Positions 1 to 9,248 of a stretch of DNA of 64,000 bases are shown here, in pieces. Below the pieces are notes generated by a model, which was given only the letters and a program-made list of their open reading frames with translations, did no database searches and had not been told where the DNA came from. Numbering within the stretch: position 1 is the first letter of the stretch; each line of letters begins with the position of its first letter. The translations under genes were made by a program, and so were the position numbers. The stretch comes from JACPVF01 sp964502095 (GTDB lineage: Bacteria; Chloroflexota; Anaerolineae; Anaerolineales; Villigracilaceae), in NCBI GenBank assembly GCA_964502095.1, contig CAZCUF010000001.1, positions 310,001 through 374,000 of the forward strand, read 5' to 3'.

Positions 1-1628
1 TTCTCCATCTGCGCGTAAATCTCCGCCGTTCCAATACGCACCCCCGACGGCTTGAGCACCGCGTCGGAGCGGCCGTAGAAAGTCACACCGCCGGTATCGG
101 AATGGATCAAAATATAATCGCCGTGCCGCCAGATTTTCGGATAAACGTCAAAATAGGCGTTGTGATATTTCGTTCCGTCGGGGTCGTTCCAGAAGCGGAT
201 CGGCATGGACGGCGCAGGCGCCTCGCACACCAGTTCCCCCTGCGTATCGCGAATCGGATTTCCCTTTTCATCGTAGGAGTTGATCTTCATCGCCAGCGCG
301 GGGCTTTGCAATTCGCCCGCGTATACCGGTAGAATGGGACTGCCCGCCGCGAAACAGCCGTTGATGTCCGTGCCGCCGGAGATGGAATTGAAATGCAGGT
401 CATGCTTGATTGCGCGGTACACATACTCGAAGCCCTCTACTGAAAGCGGCGAACCGGTCTGGGAAATTTCGCGCAGAGAAGAAAGGTCGAAGCGCGTGCG
501 CGGCGAAAAATTTTCCTTCATCAAAAACAGAAGGTAACTGGCACTGCAACCGAAGATGGAAATTTTTTCTTCGTCGATCAACTTCCACATGGCGCCGGGA
601 TCGGGATAATTGGGATTGCCATCGTAAAGGATAATGGCCGCGCCGACCGCCAGCGAACTCAACAACCAGTTCCACATCATCCAACTGCACGAAGTAATAT
701 ACATGATGCGGTCATCAGGTTTGAGATCGGTATGAAGCAGTAATTCCTTGAGGTGATTGATCAGTACGCCGCCCGCGCTTTGCACCAGGCATTTTGGCTT
801 GCCGGTCGTGCCGGATGAAAACATGATATACAGTGGATGTTCGAAGGGTAACTGCTCGAACTGGATCTCAAGGTTTTCTTCCGCGGACAGAAAATCGTCC
901 CAGCGAACCGCATTCGACACATTCGAGACTTCAATCTGCTCCCGCGTGTATGAAACAACCACCACTTTTTGCAAAGACGGAATCCCGCGCGCCACTTGTG
1001 CCGCATGTTCCAACGTGTCGAAAGTTTTGCCCTTGTAAAAATATCCATCCGCAGTGAACATTACCTTGGGCTGGACTTGTCCGAGTCTCTCCAGCGCGGC
1101 AGAGGGGCCGATATCCGTCGCGCAAGACGACCAGACCGCGCCGATACTGGCGGCGGCCAGCATGGCGATAGCCGTTTCCATCATATTGGGCATATAGCCC
1201 ACTACGCGGTCTCCAGCCGCGACGCCCAGCCCGCGCAATGACTTTGCCAGTCGCGCGACGACATCGTATAACTCGGCATACGTCATCGTTTTAGTCACTT
1301 GTGTTTCGCCCCTGAACACAAAAGCGATTCGTTCACTGCGGTCTCGCAGGAGATTCTCCGCGAAATTCAAGCGCGCGCCGGGGAACCAATTCGCACCGGG
1401 AAATTGATCAATATTTTCAACGACCGCGTCATACCCGCGCGAATATTTTATATCCGCGAACTTCCACATCAGCGACCAAAAGTCGGCGATCTCATGGATG
1501 GACCAATCGTATAAATCAGAATACGTCTCGATCTTCAGCTTGTACGCGTGATTGGCATCTTCGATAAAACGCGTGATGTTGGCCTGCTGTTTCCGCTCTG
1601 CAGATGGAATCCAAAGTGGTTGTCTCAT
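1..1628 (-). CDS. aacS: Acetoacetyl-CoA synthetase, C-terminus cut by window edge
   Basis: Adenylate-forming ligase that activates acetoacetate (or a similar short 3-oxo acid) to its CoA ester with ATP. The reverse-strand frame is open from position 1628 to the left edge, about 542 codons of a family usually near 650 residues, so only the C-terminal lid domain is missing. Visible family marks are the N-terminal stretch around 'WFPGARLNFAENLL' and the AMP-binding P-loop 'MFSSGTTGKPK'. A strong GGAGGTGAC ribosome site lies just before the ATG at 1628. Acetyl-CoA or propionyl-CoA synthetase is the main alternative, but the N-terminal signature favours acetoacetate. The gene stands alone, divergent from the zinc-ribbon pair. 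Confidence 0.85.
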   Translation of the reverse strand, partial: MRQPLWIPSAERKQQANITRFIEDANHAYKLKIETYSDLYDWSIHEIADFWSLMWKFADIKYSRGYDAVVENIDQFPGANWFPGARLNFAENLLRDRSERIAFVFRGETQVTKTMTYAELYDVVARLAKSLRGLGVAAGDRVVGYMPNMMETAIAMLAAASIGAVWSSCATDIGPSAALERLGQVQPKVMFTADGYFYKGKTFDTLEHAAQVARGIPSLQKVVVVSYTREQIEVSNVSNAVRWDDFLSAEENLEIQFEQLPFEHPLYIMFSSGTTGKPKCLVQSAGGVLINHLKELLLHTDLKPDDRIMYITSCSWMMWNWLLSSLAVGAAIILYDGNPNYPDPGAMWKLIDEEKISIFGCSASYLLFLMKENFSPRTRFDLSSLREISQTGSPLSVEGFEYVYRAIKHDLHFNSISGGTDINGCFAAGSPILPVYAGELQSPALAMKINSYDEKGNPIRDTQGELVCEAPAPSMPIRFWNDPDGTKYHNAYFDVYPKIWRHGDYILIHSDTGGVTFYGRSDAVLKPSGVRIGTAEIYAQME

Positions 1629-1748
1629 AAGACGTCACCTCCGAGTTCGGTCAATTCATTATATTGTATTCCCACTTATAGGCCATGTGCACAGCAGAAA
1701 ATTAAATGTATGCTTAAGAAATTCGCTCGATATCCGAGGAGCACATCC

Positions 1749-2087
1749 ATGCCACAAAATACCGCCGCAGGAACCTTTGCCTGTCCCAATTGCGGCGCGC
1801 CGGTGGAACCGGTGCGCGATGCTAAAACATCTCAATGCGGATATTGCAGCGCGACCGTGGTGATTCCGGAAGCGCTGAGAACTTATACTCCCCCTCCCAA
1901 ACCCGGGTTTGATTTTGGGCCGATCGACACGAACGCCATGTTCACCCAAGCCGTCCAACTGCCGCGGGTGTACACGCTGGCGCAACAGGGCAAGTTCGAG
2001 GAAGCCGCAGAAATTTACGGCCAACTCGCAGGCCTTTCACGCGAGGAAGCCCTCAAAGCAGTTAAAGGGATGGCAGGGAACAAATGA
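1749..2087 (+). CDS. Small zinc-ribbon protein, copy 1
   Basis: A 112-residue protein with an N-terminal CPNC...CGYC zinc ribbon (about residues 11-35), a short Pro-rich linker and a C-terminal helical part ending in 'EEALKAVKGM'. The open frame begins further upstream, but the ATG at 1749 follows CGAGGAG at good spacing and begins just before the ribbon, so it is the likely start. It is followed by a paralog of the same layout. The C-terminal half has a 'LAQQGKFEEAAEIYGQLAGLSREEA' -like helix pair reminiscent of one TPR unit. Function unknown; a zinc-dependent adaptor is a guess. Confidence 0.75.
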   Translation: MPQNTAAGTFACPNCGAPVEPVRDAKTSQCGYCSATVVIPEALRTYTPPPKPGFDFGPIDTNAMFTQAVQLPRVYTLAQQGKFEEAAEIYGQLAGLSREEALKAVKGMAGNK

Positions 2088-2182
2088 CCCCCTGCTTTAT
2101 AAATCGAAATCCACTATAGATCCGTGCACTGAAATTAACGTTAGATCATTTATCGGTCAATAGAATCTGAGGAGTATGAAGC

Positions 2183-2512
2183 ATGTCCGATCAATCCCGC
2201 ATCTTTGATTGCCCTGCCTGCGGCGCGCCGATGACCGCCGAATACGGCACACCCACCATGAAATGTACTTATTGCAATAACACAATTGCCATTCCCCAGC
2301 GTCTGCGCACCGCGCCGCCTTCCAATCAGCCGAAACTCGGCAGTTGGGGCGGTTTGAATTTCGATGCACTGGTGGGGAAGCAAATGCGCGTGCCCGAGGC
2401 CATCGCCTTGGCGAAACAGGGCAAACTCGGCGAAGCGGCCAATTTATACAGCGAGATTACCGGGCTGGATTACGACGACGCCATGAAGGCCATTATCGAA
2501 CTGGCAAAATGA
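2183..2512 (+). CDS. Small zinc-ribbon protein, copy 2
   Basis: A 109-residue paralog of the preceding gene: CPAC...CTYC ribbon near residues 10-33, then a Pro-rich linker with 'IPQRLRT' (compare 'IPEALRT' in copy 1), then a helical C-terminus with 'LAKQGKLGEAANLY' matching 'LAQQGKFEEAAEIY' in copy 1. The ATG at 2183 is preceded by a GAGGAG ribosome site. The 95-base gap to copy 1 has no terminator that I can see, so both may be on one transcript. The tandem arrangement points to a local duplication. Function unknown. Confidence 0.75.
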   Translation: MSDQSRIFDCPACGAPMTAEYGTPTMKCTYCNNTIAIPQRLRTAPPSNQPKLGSWGGLNFDALVGKQMRVPEAIALAKQGKLGEAANLYSEITGLDYDDAMKAIIELAK

Positions 2513-2514
2513 AA

Positions 2515-3162
2515 TCACTTCTTCTGCAAACACGAAACTAAAACCTGCATATCGCCTTGCGGCTCGGATTCTGTGATCGCCAGCACCGGCACATCATGGA
2601 TCGCGTACACCTCGCGCACAGTTCCATTGTGCCAACTGCGCGGCAGGATGCCAACCGCATTCGGATTCGAGCCGACCGCATCCAGCACTTCCTGCGGACC
2701 GGCGGCCAAACGCGCAGTGGACGCTACGCCGCCTCCCTGCATCACGGCCTGGTCGAACACCATTTGCACATCCGCATCGGACGCGTAAACCCACACCTGC
2801 ATGGACGGGTCGCCGCGCCCCGCAAATAGATCGCGCACCTGCTCGAGCGTCAGGCTTTGAATCGGGTTGGCGAGGTTGGTGACGACCAAAATATCCTCGG
2901 AGGCGATTTGAAACGCGGAACCAGTCAACGGGGTCGGTTGACCGATGCGGATATCGATCTTGGCCAAAGCGGGGGTGTTCAATCGGACGAGCAGGGTTTC
3001 GGTCGTGCATCCAAATAATTTAGCCATCCAGGGGGCCGCGGCAGGAGTCACATACGCGTCGATCACATGCACATTCGCGGCCGGTTGGGTCTTTGGCGCG
3101 CAGGCGGTTGAGAGAAGCAATACGAGGAGAATAAGCCCTTGAAGGGCACGCGAAATTTTCAT
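2515..3162 (-). CDS. PstS-like periplasmic-binding-fold lipoprotein
   Basis: A 215-residue lipoprotein: an N-terminal hydrophobic segment ends in the lipobox 'LSTAC' with the lipidated cysteine at residue 21. The rest resembles the solute-binding fold of phosphate-type PstS proteins, including a stretch 'NPIQSLTLEQVRDLFAG' typical of that superfamily. It is short for a full PstS (usually 270-350 residues) and no ABC permease or ATPase is nearby, so transport is not assured; it may be a ligand sensor. It starts 4 bases after the end of uppP on the same strand and is probably co-transcribed with it. Confidence 0.7.
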   Translation of the reverse strand: MKISRALQGLILLVLLLSTACAPKTQPAANVHVIDAYVTPAAAPWMAKLFGCTTETLLVRLNTPALAKIDIRIGQPTPLTGSAFQIASEDILVVTNLANPIQSLTLEQVRDLFAGRGDPSMQVWVYASDADVQMVFDQAVMQGGGVASTARLAAGPQEVLDAVGSNPNAVGILPRSWHNGTVREVYAIHDVPVLAITESEPQGDMQVLVSCLQKK

Positions 3163-3166
3163 GGCA

Positions 3167-3970
3167 TTAAATCAAAGTAAAGGCAAGACACAGCGCGCCG
3201 ATCACAGCGCAATACACTGCAAAAACGTTCAATGAATGCCTGCCAACATAATTGATCAACCATCCGATGGAAAGCCAGCCCACCACTGCCGCCACTATGA
3301 AACCGACAGCCAGCGGCGCGAGGATCGTCGGGAGGAGGTTGAGTTTCAGCACAGAGATCGTTTGATAAGCGCCTGCCGCCAACATCACCGGCGCGGACAT
3401 TAGAAAGGCAAAGCGCGTCGCGGCAGGCCGGTCGAAGTTGCGCAACATCCCGCCGCTGATGGCACTGCCCGAACGCGATGAGCCGGGAAACACCGCAAGC
3501 ACCTGGAACAACCCCACGATGAGCGCATCGAACCAGGTCATCGAATCGAGATTGCGGAGGCGGCGTCCCAGCCACTCAGCCAGAAAGAGCAGGATCGCGG
3601 CCGCAAAAAGACGAAGCGCGGCTTCCAGCAAGGGATTCGTGAAAAGGCGCTCGACGACATCTTTAAGTAACACACCAGCGACCAGAGCAGGGATGGTCGC
3701 GATGATGATGTACCAGGCCAGTTTATTCTCGGGGGTTGAAAATGGCTTTGCGAAGAAGGCCATGAACGAACCCCACAGGTCTTTCCAAAAATAAATCAGC
3801 AATGCCAACAGCGGCCCAATTTGAACGAGAATGAGGAAGGAAAACATGGCGCGGTCTGAAGGAATATTGAATATCCGCTGGGCGACCAGCATGTGTGCAG
3901 TGGAGGAGACGGGAATAAATTCCGTCAGGCCTTCGATAAGGCCCAAAATAAGGGCATGGAAAAACGTCAT
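3167..3970 (-). CDS. uppP: Undecaprenyl-diphosphatase
   Basis: Integral membrane phosphatase that converts undecaprenyl diphosphate to the monophosphate, recycling the lipid carrier for cell-wall and surface polysaccharide synthesis. The 267 residues match the usual BacA/UppP length. Both catalytic motifs are visible: 'EGLTEFIPVSSTAH' at the N-terminus and 'FPGSSRSGSAISGG' in the middle, with about eight hydrophobic segments. The ATG follows GAGGA, and a TACAAT -10-like box lies about 30 bases upstream on the reverse strand. It shares a transcript with the downstream lipoprotein. Confidence 0.95.
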   Translation of the reverse strand: MTFFHALILGLIEGLTEFIPVSSTAHMLVAQRIFNIPSDRAMFSFLILVQIGPLLALLIYFWKDLWGSFMAFFAKPFSTPENKLAWYIIIATIPALVAGVLLKDVVERLFTNPLLEAALRLFAAAILLFLAEWLGRRLRNLDSMTWFDALIVGLFQVLAVFPGSSRSGSAISGGMLRNFDRPAATRFAFLMSAPVMLAAGAYQTISVLKLNLLPTILAPLAVGFIVAAVVGWLSIGWLINYVGRHSLNVFAVYCAVIGALCLAFTLI

Positions 3971-4039
3971 GTAGAGTCCTCGGTAATGAAATTTCCCTAT
4001 TGTATGTATAGAATCTGATAATAGGATTAATGGCGCAGT

Positions 4040-5161
4040 TTAGCTGGCGGCTTTTCTCCTGGCATTATGGCTCCATTGTTCCAATAATTCGGGCACGCGC
4101 GGCTCGAATGTGCCGTCTGCAATATAAGAGCGGATCTGTTCCATAAGCCGAATCAAAGCGCGCAGATTGTGAATAGAGATCAATGTCCCCGCGAGCAATT
4201 CTTTTGCCACGATCAAGTGACGGATGTACGCCCGCGTAAAAGTCTTGCAAGCGTAGCAATCACACGTTTCGTCAATCGGCTTCTCGTCGCGCGCGAACGT
4301 CGCGTTCATGAGGTTGAGGCGTCCTTCTGGCGCAAACGCGGAATGATGACGCGCCAAGCGCGTCGGCAGAACGCAATCGAAGATGTCAATGCCGCGAGCG
4401 ACGCCGTTGATGAGGTCCTCGGGCGTGCCGACTCCCATCAAGTAGCGCGGTTTGTTTTCGGGCAATAACGGCGTGACCACATCGAGTGTGTCGTACATCT
4501 CTTTTTTGGTCTCGCCAACGGAGAGTCCGCCGATGGCGATGCCGGGGGTGCCGAGCGAAGCGATGAAGTTGGCAGACTCAGCCCGAAGGTCCGCTTGAAC
4601 GCCGCCTTGCACGATCCCGAATAAAGCCTGGTCGCGCCGCGTCTGCGCTTTGAGAGATCGCTCCGCCCAGCGATGAGTCCTGTGCATGGCGAGTTTCGAG
4701 TAGGCGTGGTCATTGGGGTCGGAACATTCGTCGAACGCCATGATGATGTCGGCGCCGAGGTTCTCTTGAATGGCGACGGATTTTTCAGGCGTGAAGCGAT
4801 GCGTCGAGCCGTCAATGTGACTTTTGAAGGTGACGCCGTCGTCGTCTATTTTGCGGGTTTGCGCGAGCGAGAAAACCTGAAAGCCGCCCGAGTCGGTGAG
4901 CATGGGACGATGCCACTGCATGAACTTGTGCAAGCCGCCCATGTCGCGCACAAGTTCGTCGCCGGGACGCAGGTAAAGATGATATGTGTTGCTCAACACG
5001 AGCGAGGCGTTGATATCTTTGAGATGTTCAGGCGTGAGAGTCTTGACCGTCGCTTGCGTGCCGACAGGCGCGAAGACCGGGGTGATGAGGTCGCCGTGCG
5101 GCGTGGAGAATATCCCTGCGCGGGCACGGTTATTTTTAGAAGTGATCTGGAACTCGAACAT
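4040..5161 (-). CDS. tgt: Queuine tRNA-ribosyltransferase (tRNA-guanine transglycosylase)
   Basis: Exchanges guanine 34 of Asp, Asn, His and Tyr tRNAs for preQ1 or queuine. The 373-residue length is typical. The substrate pocket motif 'DSGGFQVFSL', the nucleophile region 'IFDCVLPTR' and the zinc site 'CDCYAC' followed by a distal His ('SIHNLR') are present, so it should be catalytically intact. No Shine-Dalgarno sequence precedes the ATG at 5161; instead a TATAAT box lies 8 bases upstream, so the mRNA would have almost no leader. No other queuosine gene is in the window. Confidence 0.95.
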   Translation of the reverse strand: MFEFQITSKNNRARAGIFSTPHGDLITPVFAPVGTQATVKTLTPEHLKDINASLVLSNTYHLYLRPGDELVRDMGGLHKFMQWHRPMLTDSGGFQVFSLAQTRKIDDDGVTFKSHIDGSTHRFTPEKSVAIQENLGADIIMAFDECSDPNDHAYSKLAMHRTHRWAERSLKAQTRRDQALFGIVQGGVQADLRAESANFIASLGTPGIAIGGLSVGETKKEMYDTLDVVTPLLPENKPRYLMGVGTPEDLINGVARGIDIFDCVLPTRLARHHSAFAPEGRLNLMNATFARDEKPIDETCDCYACKTFTRAYIRHLIVAKELLAGTLISIHNLRALIRLMEQIRSYIADGTFEPRVPELLEQWSHNARRKAAS

Positions 5162-5169
5162 CGGGCATG

Positions 5170-5175
5170 ATTATA
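5170..5175 (-). promoter_or_regulatory. -10 box of tgt
   Basis: TATAAT on the reverse strand, 8 bases before the tgt ATG. A start about 7 bases after the box would leave a leader of only one or two bases. I see no good -35 hexamer at 17 bases. The rest of the 235-base gap to the next gene (5162-5396) holds no gene that I can support. Confidence 0.55.
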
Positions 5176-5396
5176 AGCGATTGCAACTTTCGGAATTTCT
5201 GCGGAGCGAAAATTGTATTCGGGCGAGGTAATTAACAAAATGCCAGCATTTCAATTTTGATAATCATACAACAACAAACTGTAAGCCTGTTCCCTTCAGG
5301 TTCAAGGGTAAAATGCCATCGGTTGGAATTGTCACGAGGCTGAGGCTGGCTGTGAAATTTTCTTCATCAAATTAATCGTTACGGAAAGAAATTGGC

Positions 5397-7454
5397 ATGC
5401 CAAGAGAAAGAATCCTGCTCGTAGAGAGCGACTCAGATACAGCTTCCCGAATCACGCAACTTCTGAACTCTTTAGGCTATATCGTTGCAGGCCGGGTCTC
5501 TCAGGGCAAGAGCGCGGTGCAAAAAACGCAGGAATTAAAGCCAAGCCTGGTACTGATGAACATCCGCATAGAGGGGGATTTGAAAATTACCGAATCCGCA
5601 AGACAAATCATCGAACAATTCCAAATCCCGGTTATCTTTTTCAGCCCAAATCCCGATACGCTTACTCTTCAGAACGCCATGCTGGCGCAGGCGTACGGTT
5701 TCATCACCAACCCATTCGATACAAGCGAGTTGAAATCGAATATCACGCTGGCGGCCTACAAATTTAAGATGGAAGCCAGACTGCGCGAAAGCGAGGAGCG
5801 TTACGCGCTGGCTGTACGCGCCGCCAATGACGGCATATGGGATTGGAATCTTAAAACAAACAAAATCTACTACTCTCCCCGCTGGAAGCAAATACTGGGA
5901 TACAAAGAGGACGAGATCGGCGACGAATCTGAGGAGTGGTTCAAACGAGTCTATGGGCCGGACCAAAAACAGGTCCAGACCGAACTGGTTTCACATCTGC
6001 GAGGACATACATCGCAGTTTCAAATCGAATATCGAATGCGCCATGCAGACGGCTCGATTCTGTGGGTGATCAGCCGCGGCCTGGCGTTACGGGATTCGGA
6101 TGGCCGCGCCTATCGGATCGTTGGCTCACAAATCGATATTCATGCGCGCAAGCTGGCAGAGGAACGCCTTGAATTCGGCGCACTGCACGATTCATTGACA
6201 GGCCTTCCGAACCGCGCGCTTTTCATGGACCGGTTGAACAACCGCCTGCAACGTTCGAGGCGCAACCCCGAGGAACTCTTTGCGGTCATGTTCATGGACC
6301 TTGACCGCTTCAAAGTCGTCAATGACAGCCTCGGTCACACTGTGGGAGACCAGCTTCTCGTCATCACCGCTCAGCGCCTGCAAAAATGCCTGAGAATTGA
6401 AGACACGGTCGCCCGGCTGGGCGGCGATGAATTTGCAATTCTAATCGACCGTATCAACGAAGCCAACGACGTTCTGCTTGTGGCGGAAAGGATCAAAGCG
6501 CATTTGGTGGCCACCACCGTGCTTGGGTCGGTGGAACGATTCCCGACCGCCAGCATCGGTATTGTCATTCATAAAGGTAATTACTCGAATCCGGAGGATC
6601 TTTTGCGCGATGCCGACGCGGCCATGTACCACGCCAAGTCCGCCGGCGGAAACGATCATCGTTTATTCGACGAGTCCATGCATGCCGATGCAGTGGAATT
6701 GATCAGGCTCGAAGGTGAATTGGAACGGGCTGTGGAACGGAGCGAGTGGCGGGTGGAGTATCAGCCGATTTATTCGCTCGCCGATCAGAAGATCATCGGC
6801 GCCGAAGCGCTGGTACGATGGGTGCATCCGAGGCGCGGTATTATCTATCCGCACGATTTCATCCATATAGCCGAGGAGACCGGGCACGTGCTGGCCATCG
6901 GAGATTACGTAATGCGCGCGGCCTGCCAGCAGGCCAGAGCCTGGCGCGAACTTGGGCATGAAAATTTCTGGGTCGCAGTCAATATCTCCGGCCGTCAATT
7001 TCAGGATAAAAAACTGGTCGAACTGATCCAAAATATCCTTGCGGAGACCGGCCTGCCCAGCAACGGCTTAAGGTTGGAAATCACGGAAAGCGTCGCGATG
7101 CAGGACACGGAGTTCACCGCTCAGACCTTGAACGAGCTGAAGAATATCGGGGTCGGCACTTCCATTGACGACTTTGGCACCGGTTACTCCTCGCTCAATT
7201 ACCTGAAAGCGCTCCCGCTTCACACGTTGAAGATCGACCAATCGTTCATCCACGATATTCAAAACGCCAACAATAAATCGCTGACCATGAGCATTATCCA
7301 CATGGCCCGCCTGCTCAACCTGGAAATCATTGCAGAGGGCGTGGAAGAAGAAGACCAGCTGGCCTTTCTCCGTTCGCAAGCGTGCGATAACGTTCAGGGA
7401 TACTTGCTCAGCCGCCCAGTTTCAGGAGCGGATTTCACAAAACTACTCCAGTAA
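5397..7454 (+). CDS. REC-PAS-GGDEF-EAL c-di-GMP turnover protein
   Basis: A 685-residue cytoplasmic signalling protein: receiver domain (about 4-120), PAS/PAC sensor (about 130-260), GGDEF (about 265-430) and EAL (about 440-685). The cyclase site GGDEF is intact at residues 342-346, and the product-inhibition site RIED lies five residues before it. The phosphodiesterase part has 'EALVRW' at 470, 'DDFGTGYSS' at 591 and the expected Lys and Glu motifs, so both activities look possible. In the receiver the usual phospho-acceptor Asp is replaced by Asn55 ('VLMNIRIEGD'), so ordinary phosphorylation is unlikely. The ATG follows GGAAAG. No partner kinase is adjacent. Confidence 0.93.
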   Translation: MPRERILLVESDSDTASRITQLLNSLGYIVAGRVSQGKSAVQKTQELKPSLVLMNIRIEGDLKITESARQIIEQFQIPVIFFSPNPDTLTLQNAMLAQAYGFITNPFDTSELKSNITLAAYKFKMEARLRESEERYALAVRAANDGIWDWNLKTNKIYYSPRWKQILGYKEDEIGDESEEWFKRVYGPDQKQVQTELVSHLRGHTSQFQIEYRMRHADGSILWVISRGLALRDSDGRAYRIVGSQIDIHARKLAEERLEFGALHDSLTGLPNRALFMDRLNNRLQRSRRNPEELFAVMFMDLDRFKVVNDSLGHTVGDQLLVITAQRLQKCLRIEDTVARLGGDEFAILIDRINEANDVLLVAERIKAHLVATTVLGSVERFPTASIGIVIHKGNYSNPEDLLRDADAAMYHAKSAGGNDHRLFDESMHADAVELIRLEGELERAVERSEWRVEYQPIYSLADQKIIGAEALVRWVHPRRGIIYPHDFIHIAEETGHVLAIGDYVMRAACQQARAWRELGHENFWVAVNISGRQFQDKKLVELIQNILAETGLPSNGLRLEITESVAMQDTEFTAQTLNELKNIGVGTSIDDFGTGYSSLNYLKALPLHTLKIDQSFIHDIQNANNKSLTMSIIHMARLLNLEIIAEGVEEEDQLAFLRSQACDNVQGYLLSRPVSGADFTKLLQ

Positions 7455-7495
7455 CACCCTTCCATCCGCCCGCCTCCACGCTTATACTTTCATTC

Positions 7496-9217
7496 TTGGC
7501 ACAACACTCCACCCCTCCCGCGAAACGCTGGCTCATTCCAGCCGCCATCACACCCGAAGCCGATGCGGCCCTGGCGGCCTTTCCCCCGGTCTTGCGACAA
7601 ATCCTTTTCAACCGCGGCTATGCCACAGACGCCGAAGCGCGCGCCTTCCTAAAGGCCGAACCGGCTTTCCCAACGGATCCGTTTCAAATGTCCGGCATGG
7701 AAGCGGCGGTGGATCGAATCCGCTTTGCGCTCGAACATGCCGAACCGATCGCCATCTACGGCGATTACGATGTGGACGGCGTTACCGCAACCGCACTGTT
7801 GGTACAGACATTAAAGGCCATGTACGCCAATGTAACCGGCTACATCCCGAATCGATTCGACGAGGGCTACGGCCTCAACAACGACGCGTTGGATCACCTC
7901 AAAGCGGACGGCGTAAAACTGATCATCACTGTGGATTGCGGAATTCGTTCACCGGATGAAGCGCTTCACGCGCGGACCATCGGCCTGGACCTCGTTATCA
8001 GCGACCATCACCACCCTTCGGAAGACGGCCTGCCATCTGCGCTGGCGGTGATCAACCCCAAGCAAAAAGGCGATGTATATCCCGATAAAGATATGGCGGG
8101 CGTAGGTCTCGCGTATAAGATCGCCGAAGCTTTACATGCCAAACTGCAACCCGAATATTTGAATCTCGAACTGTTATTGGACCTGGTCGCGCTAGGCACA
8201 GTAGCAGACCTCGCTCCGCTGGTCGGCGAGAATCGCTCGCTGGTGCGCAAAGGTTTACAGCAAATGCATTCGACTGTTCGGCAGGGGCTGTATGCGCTCG
8301 CCAACATTGCCGAGATTTCTCTTGCAAAAGTCAATGCGGGCAACATCGGTTTCGGGCTGGGGCCGCGACTCAACGCGGCGGGGCGGCTTGAATCCGCGCT
8401 GGCTTCTTTTGAACTGCTCACCACTACCGATGTGTTTCGCGCGGGCCAACTCGCCCAACAACTCGATGTGCAAAACCGCCAACGGCAGACGCTCACGCGG
8501 TCGATTCAAGAGCAGGCCGAGGTCATCGCCATGAGCGAGGACTCGGACGGGTATTTACTCTTTGCCGCGCATGAAGAATTCAACTCCGGAGTGGTTGGTT
8601 TGGCCGCCTCGCGCTTGATGGAATCGCATTATCGGCCGGCAGTCGTAGCATCCAAGGGTCCCGCAGAGACGCGCGGCTCGTGCCGGTCCATTCCCGAATT
8701 TCACATCACCGACGCGCTCGATCAGTGCGCGGATTTGCTGGTGCGACACGGCGGTCATGCCGCCGCGGCGGGCTTCACCGTGAAGAACGAGAATCTCTCT
8801 GAATTCGTATCGCGACTAAAAAGAATCGCAGAGGAAAAACTATCAGGGCAGGAACTGCGCCCCACCGTTACAGCCGATGCGGAACTATCGCTGGTCAACG
8901 TCCGCCCGGAACTGGTAAAAAATTTAAATTATCTGGAACCAACCGGCTATGGCAACCCCGATGCGGCTTTTGTATCGCGCGGAGTCAAAGTCAAGCATGC
9001 GCGTACGGTCGGAGCGGAGGGCAAACACTTGAAACTAAGTCTGGAAGACGATGCGGGCTACACTCATGACGCCATCGGCTTTCGGCTTGGGCATTTACAG
9101 CGCGATCTGCCCAGCCGCGTGGACATCTTATATACGTATGAAGTCAATCAATTCAACGGGCGCGTGGGCTATCAATTGAATCTGAAAGATATCAAGCCTG
9201 CGGGCATTGCCGATTAA
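7496..9217 (+). CDS. recJ: Single-stranded-DNA-specific 5'-3' exonuclease RecJ
   Basis: DHH-superfamily exonuclease used in recombinational and mismatch repair. The 573 residues carry motif I 'YGDYDVDGVTATALL' (near 88-102), the DHH motif ('ISDHHHP'), the DHHA1 Gly motif 'GHAAAAGF' and a C-terminal OB-like region. The best start is TTG at 7496: it gives the usual short N-terminus ending in 'KRWLIP', there is no in-frame ATG before the conserved region, and TATACT ends 7 bases upstream, which suggests a leaderless transcript. It begins 41 bases after the c-di-GMP gene and converges on the next gene. Confidence 0.93.
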   Translation: MAQHSTPPAKRWLIPAAITPEADAALAAFPPVLRQILFNRGYATDAEARAFLKAEPAFPTDPFQMSGMEAAVDRIRFALEHAEPIAIYGDYDVDGVTATALLVQTLKAMYANVTGYIPNRFDEGYGLNNDALDHLKADGVKLIITVDCGIRSPDEALHARTIGLDLVISDHHHPSEDGLPSALAVINPKQKGDVYPDKDMAGVGLAYKIAEALHAKLQPEYLNLELLLDLVALGTVADLAPLVGENRSLVRKGLQQMHSTVRQGLYALANIAEISLAKVNAGNIGFGLGPRLNAAGRLESALASFELLTTTDVFRAGQLAQQLDVQNRQRQTLTRSIQEQAEVIAMSEDSDGYLLFAAHEEFNSGVVGLAASRLMESHYRPAVVASKGPAETRGSCRSIPEFHITDALDQCADLLVRHGGHAAAAGFTVKNENLSEFVSRLKRIAEEKLSGQELRPTVTADAELSLVNVRPELVKNLNYLEPTGYGNPDAAFVSRGVKVKHARTVGAEGKHLKLSLEDDAGYTHDAIGFRLGHLQRDLPSRVDILYTYEVNQFNGRVGYQLNLKDIKPAGIAD

Positions 9218-9248
9218 GTTTCCGCCATCATTCATTTGGTTCAACTCG

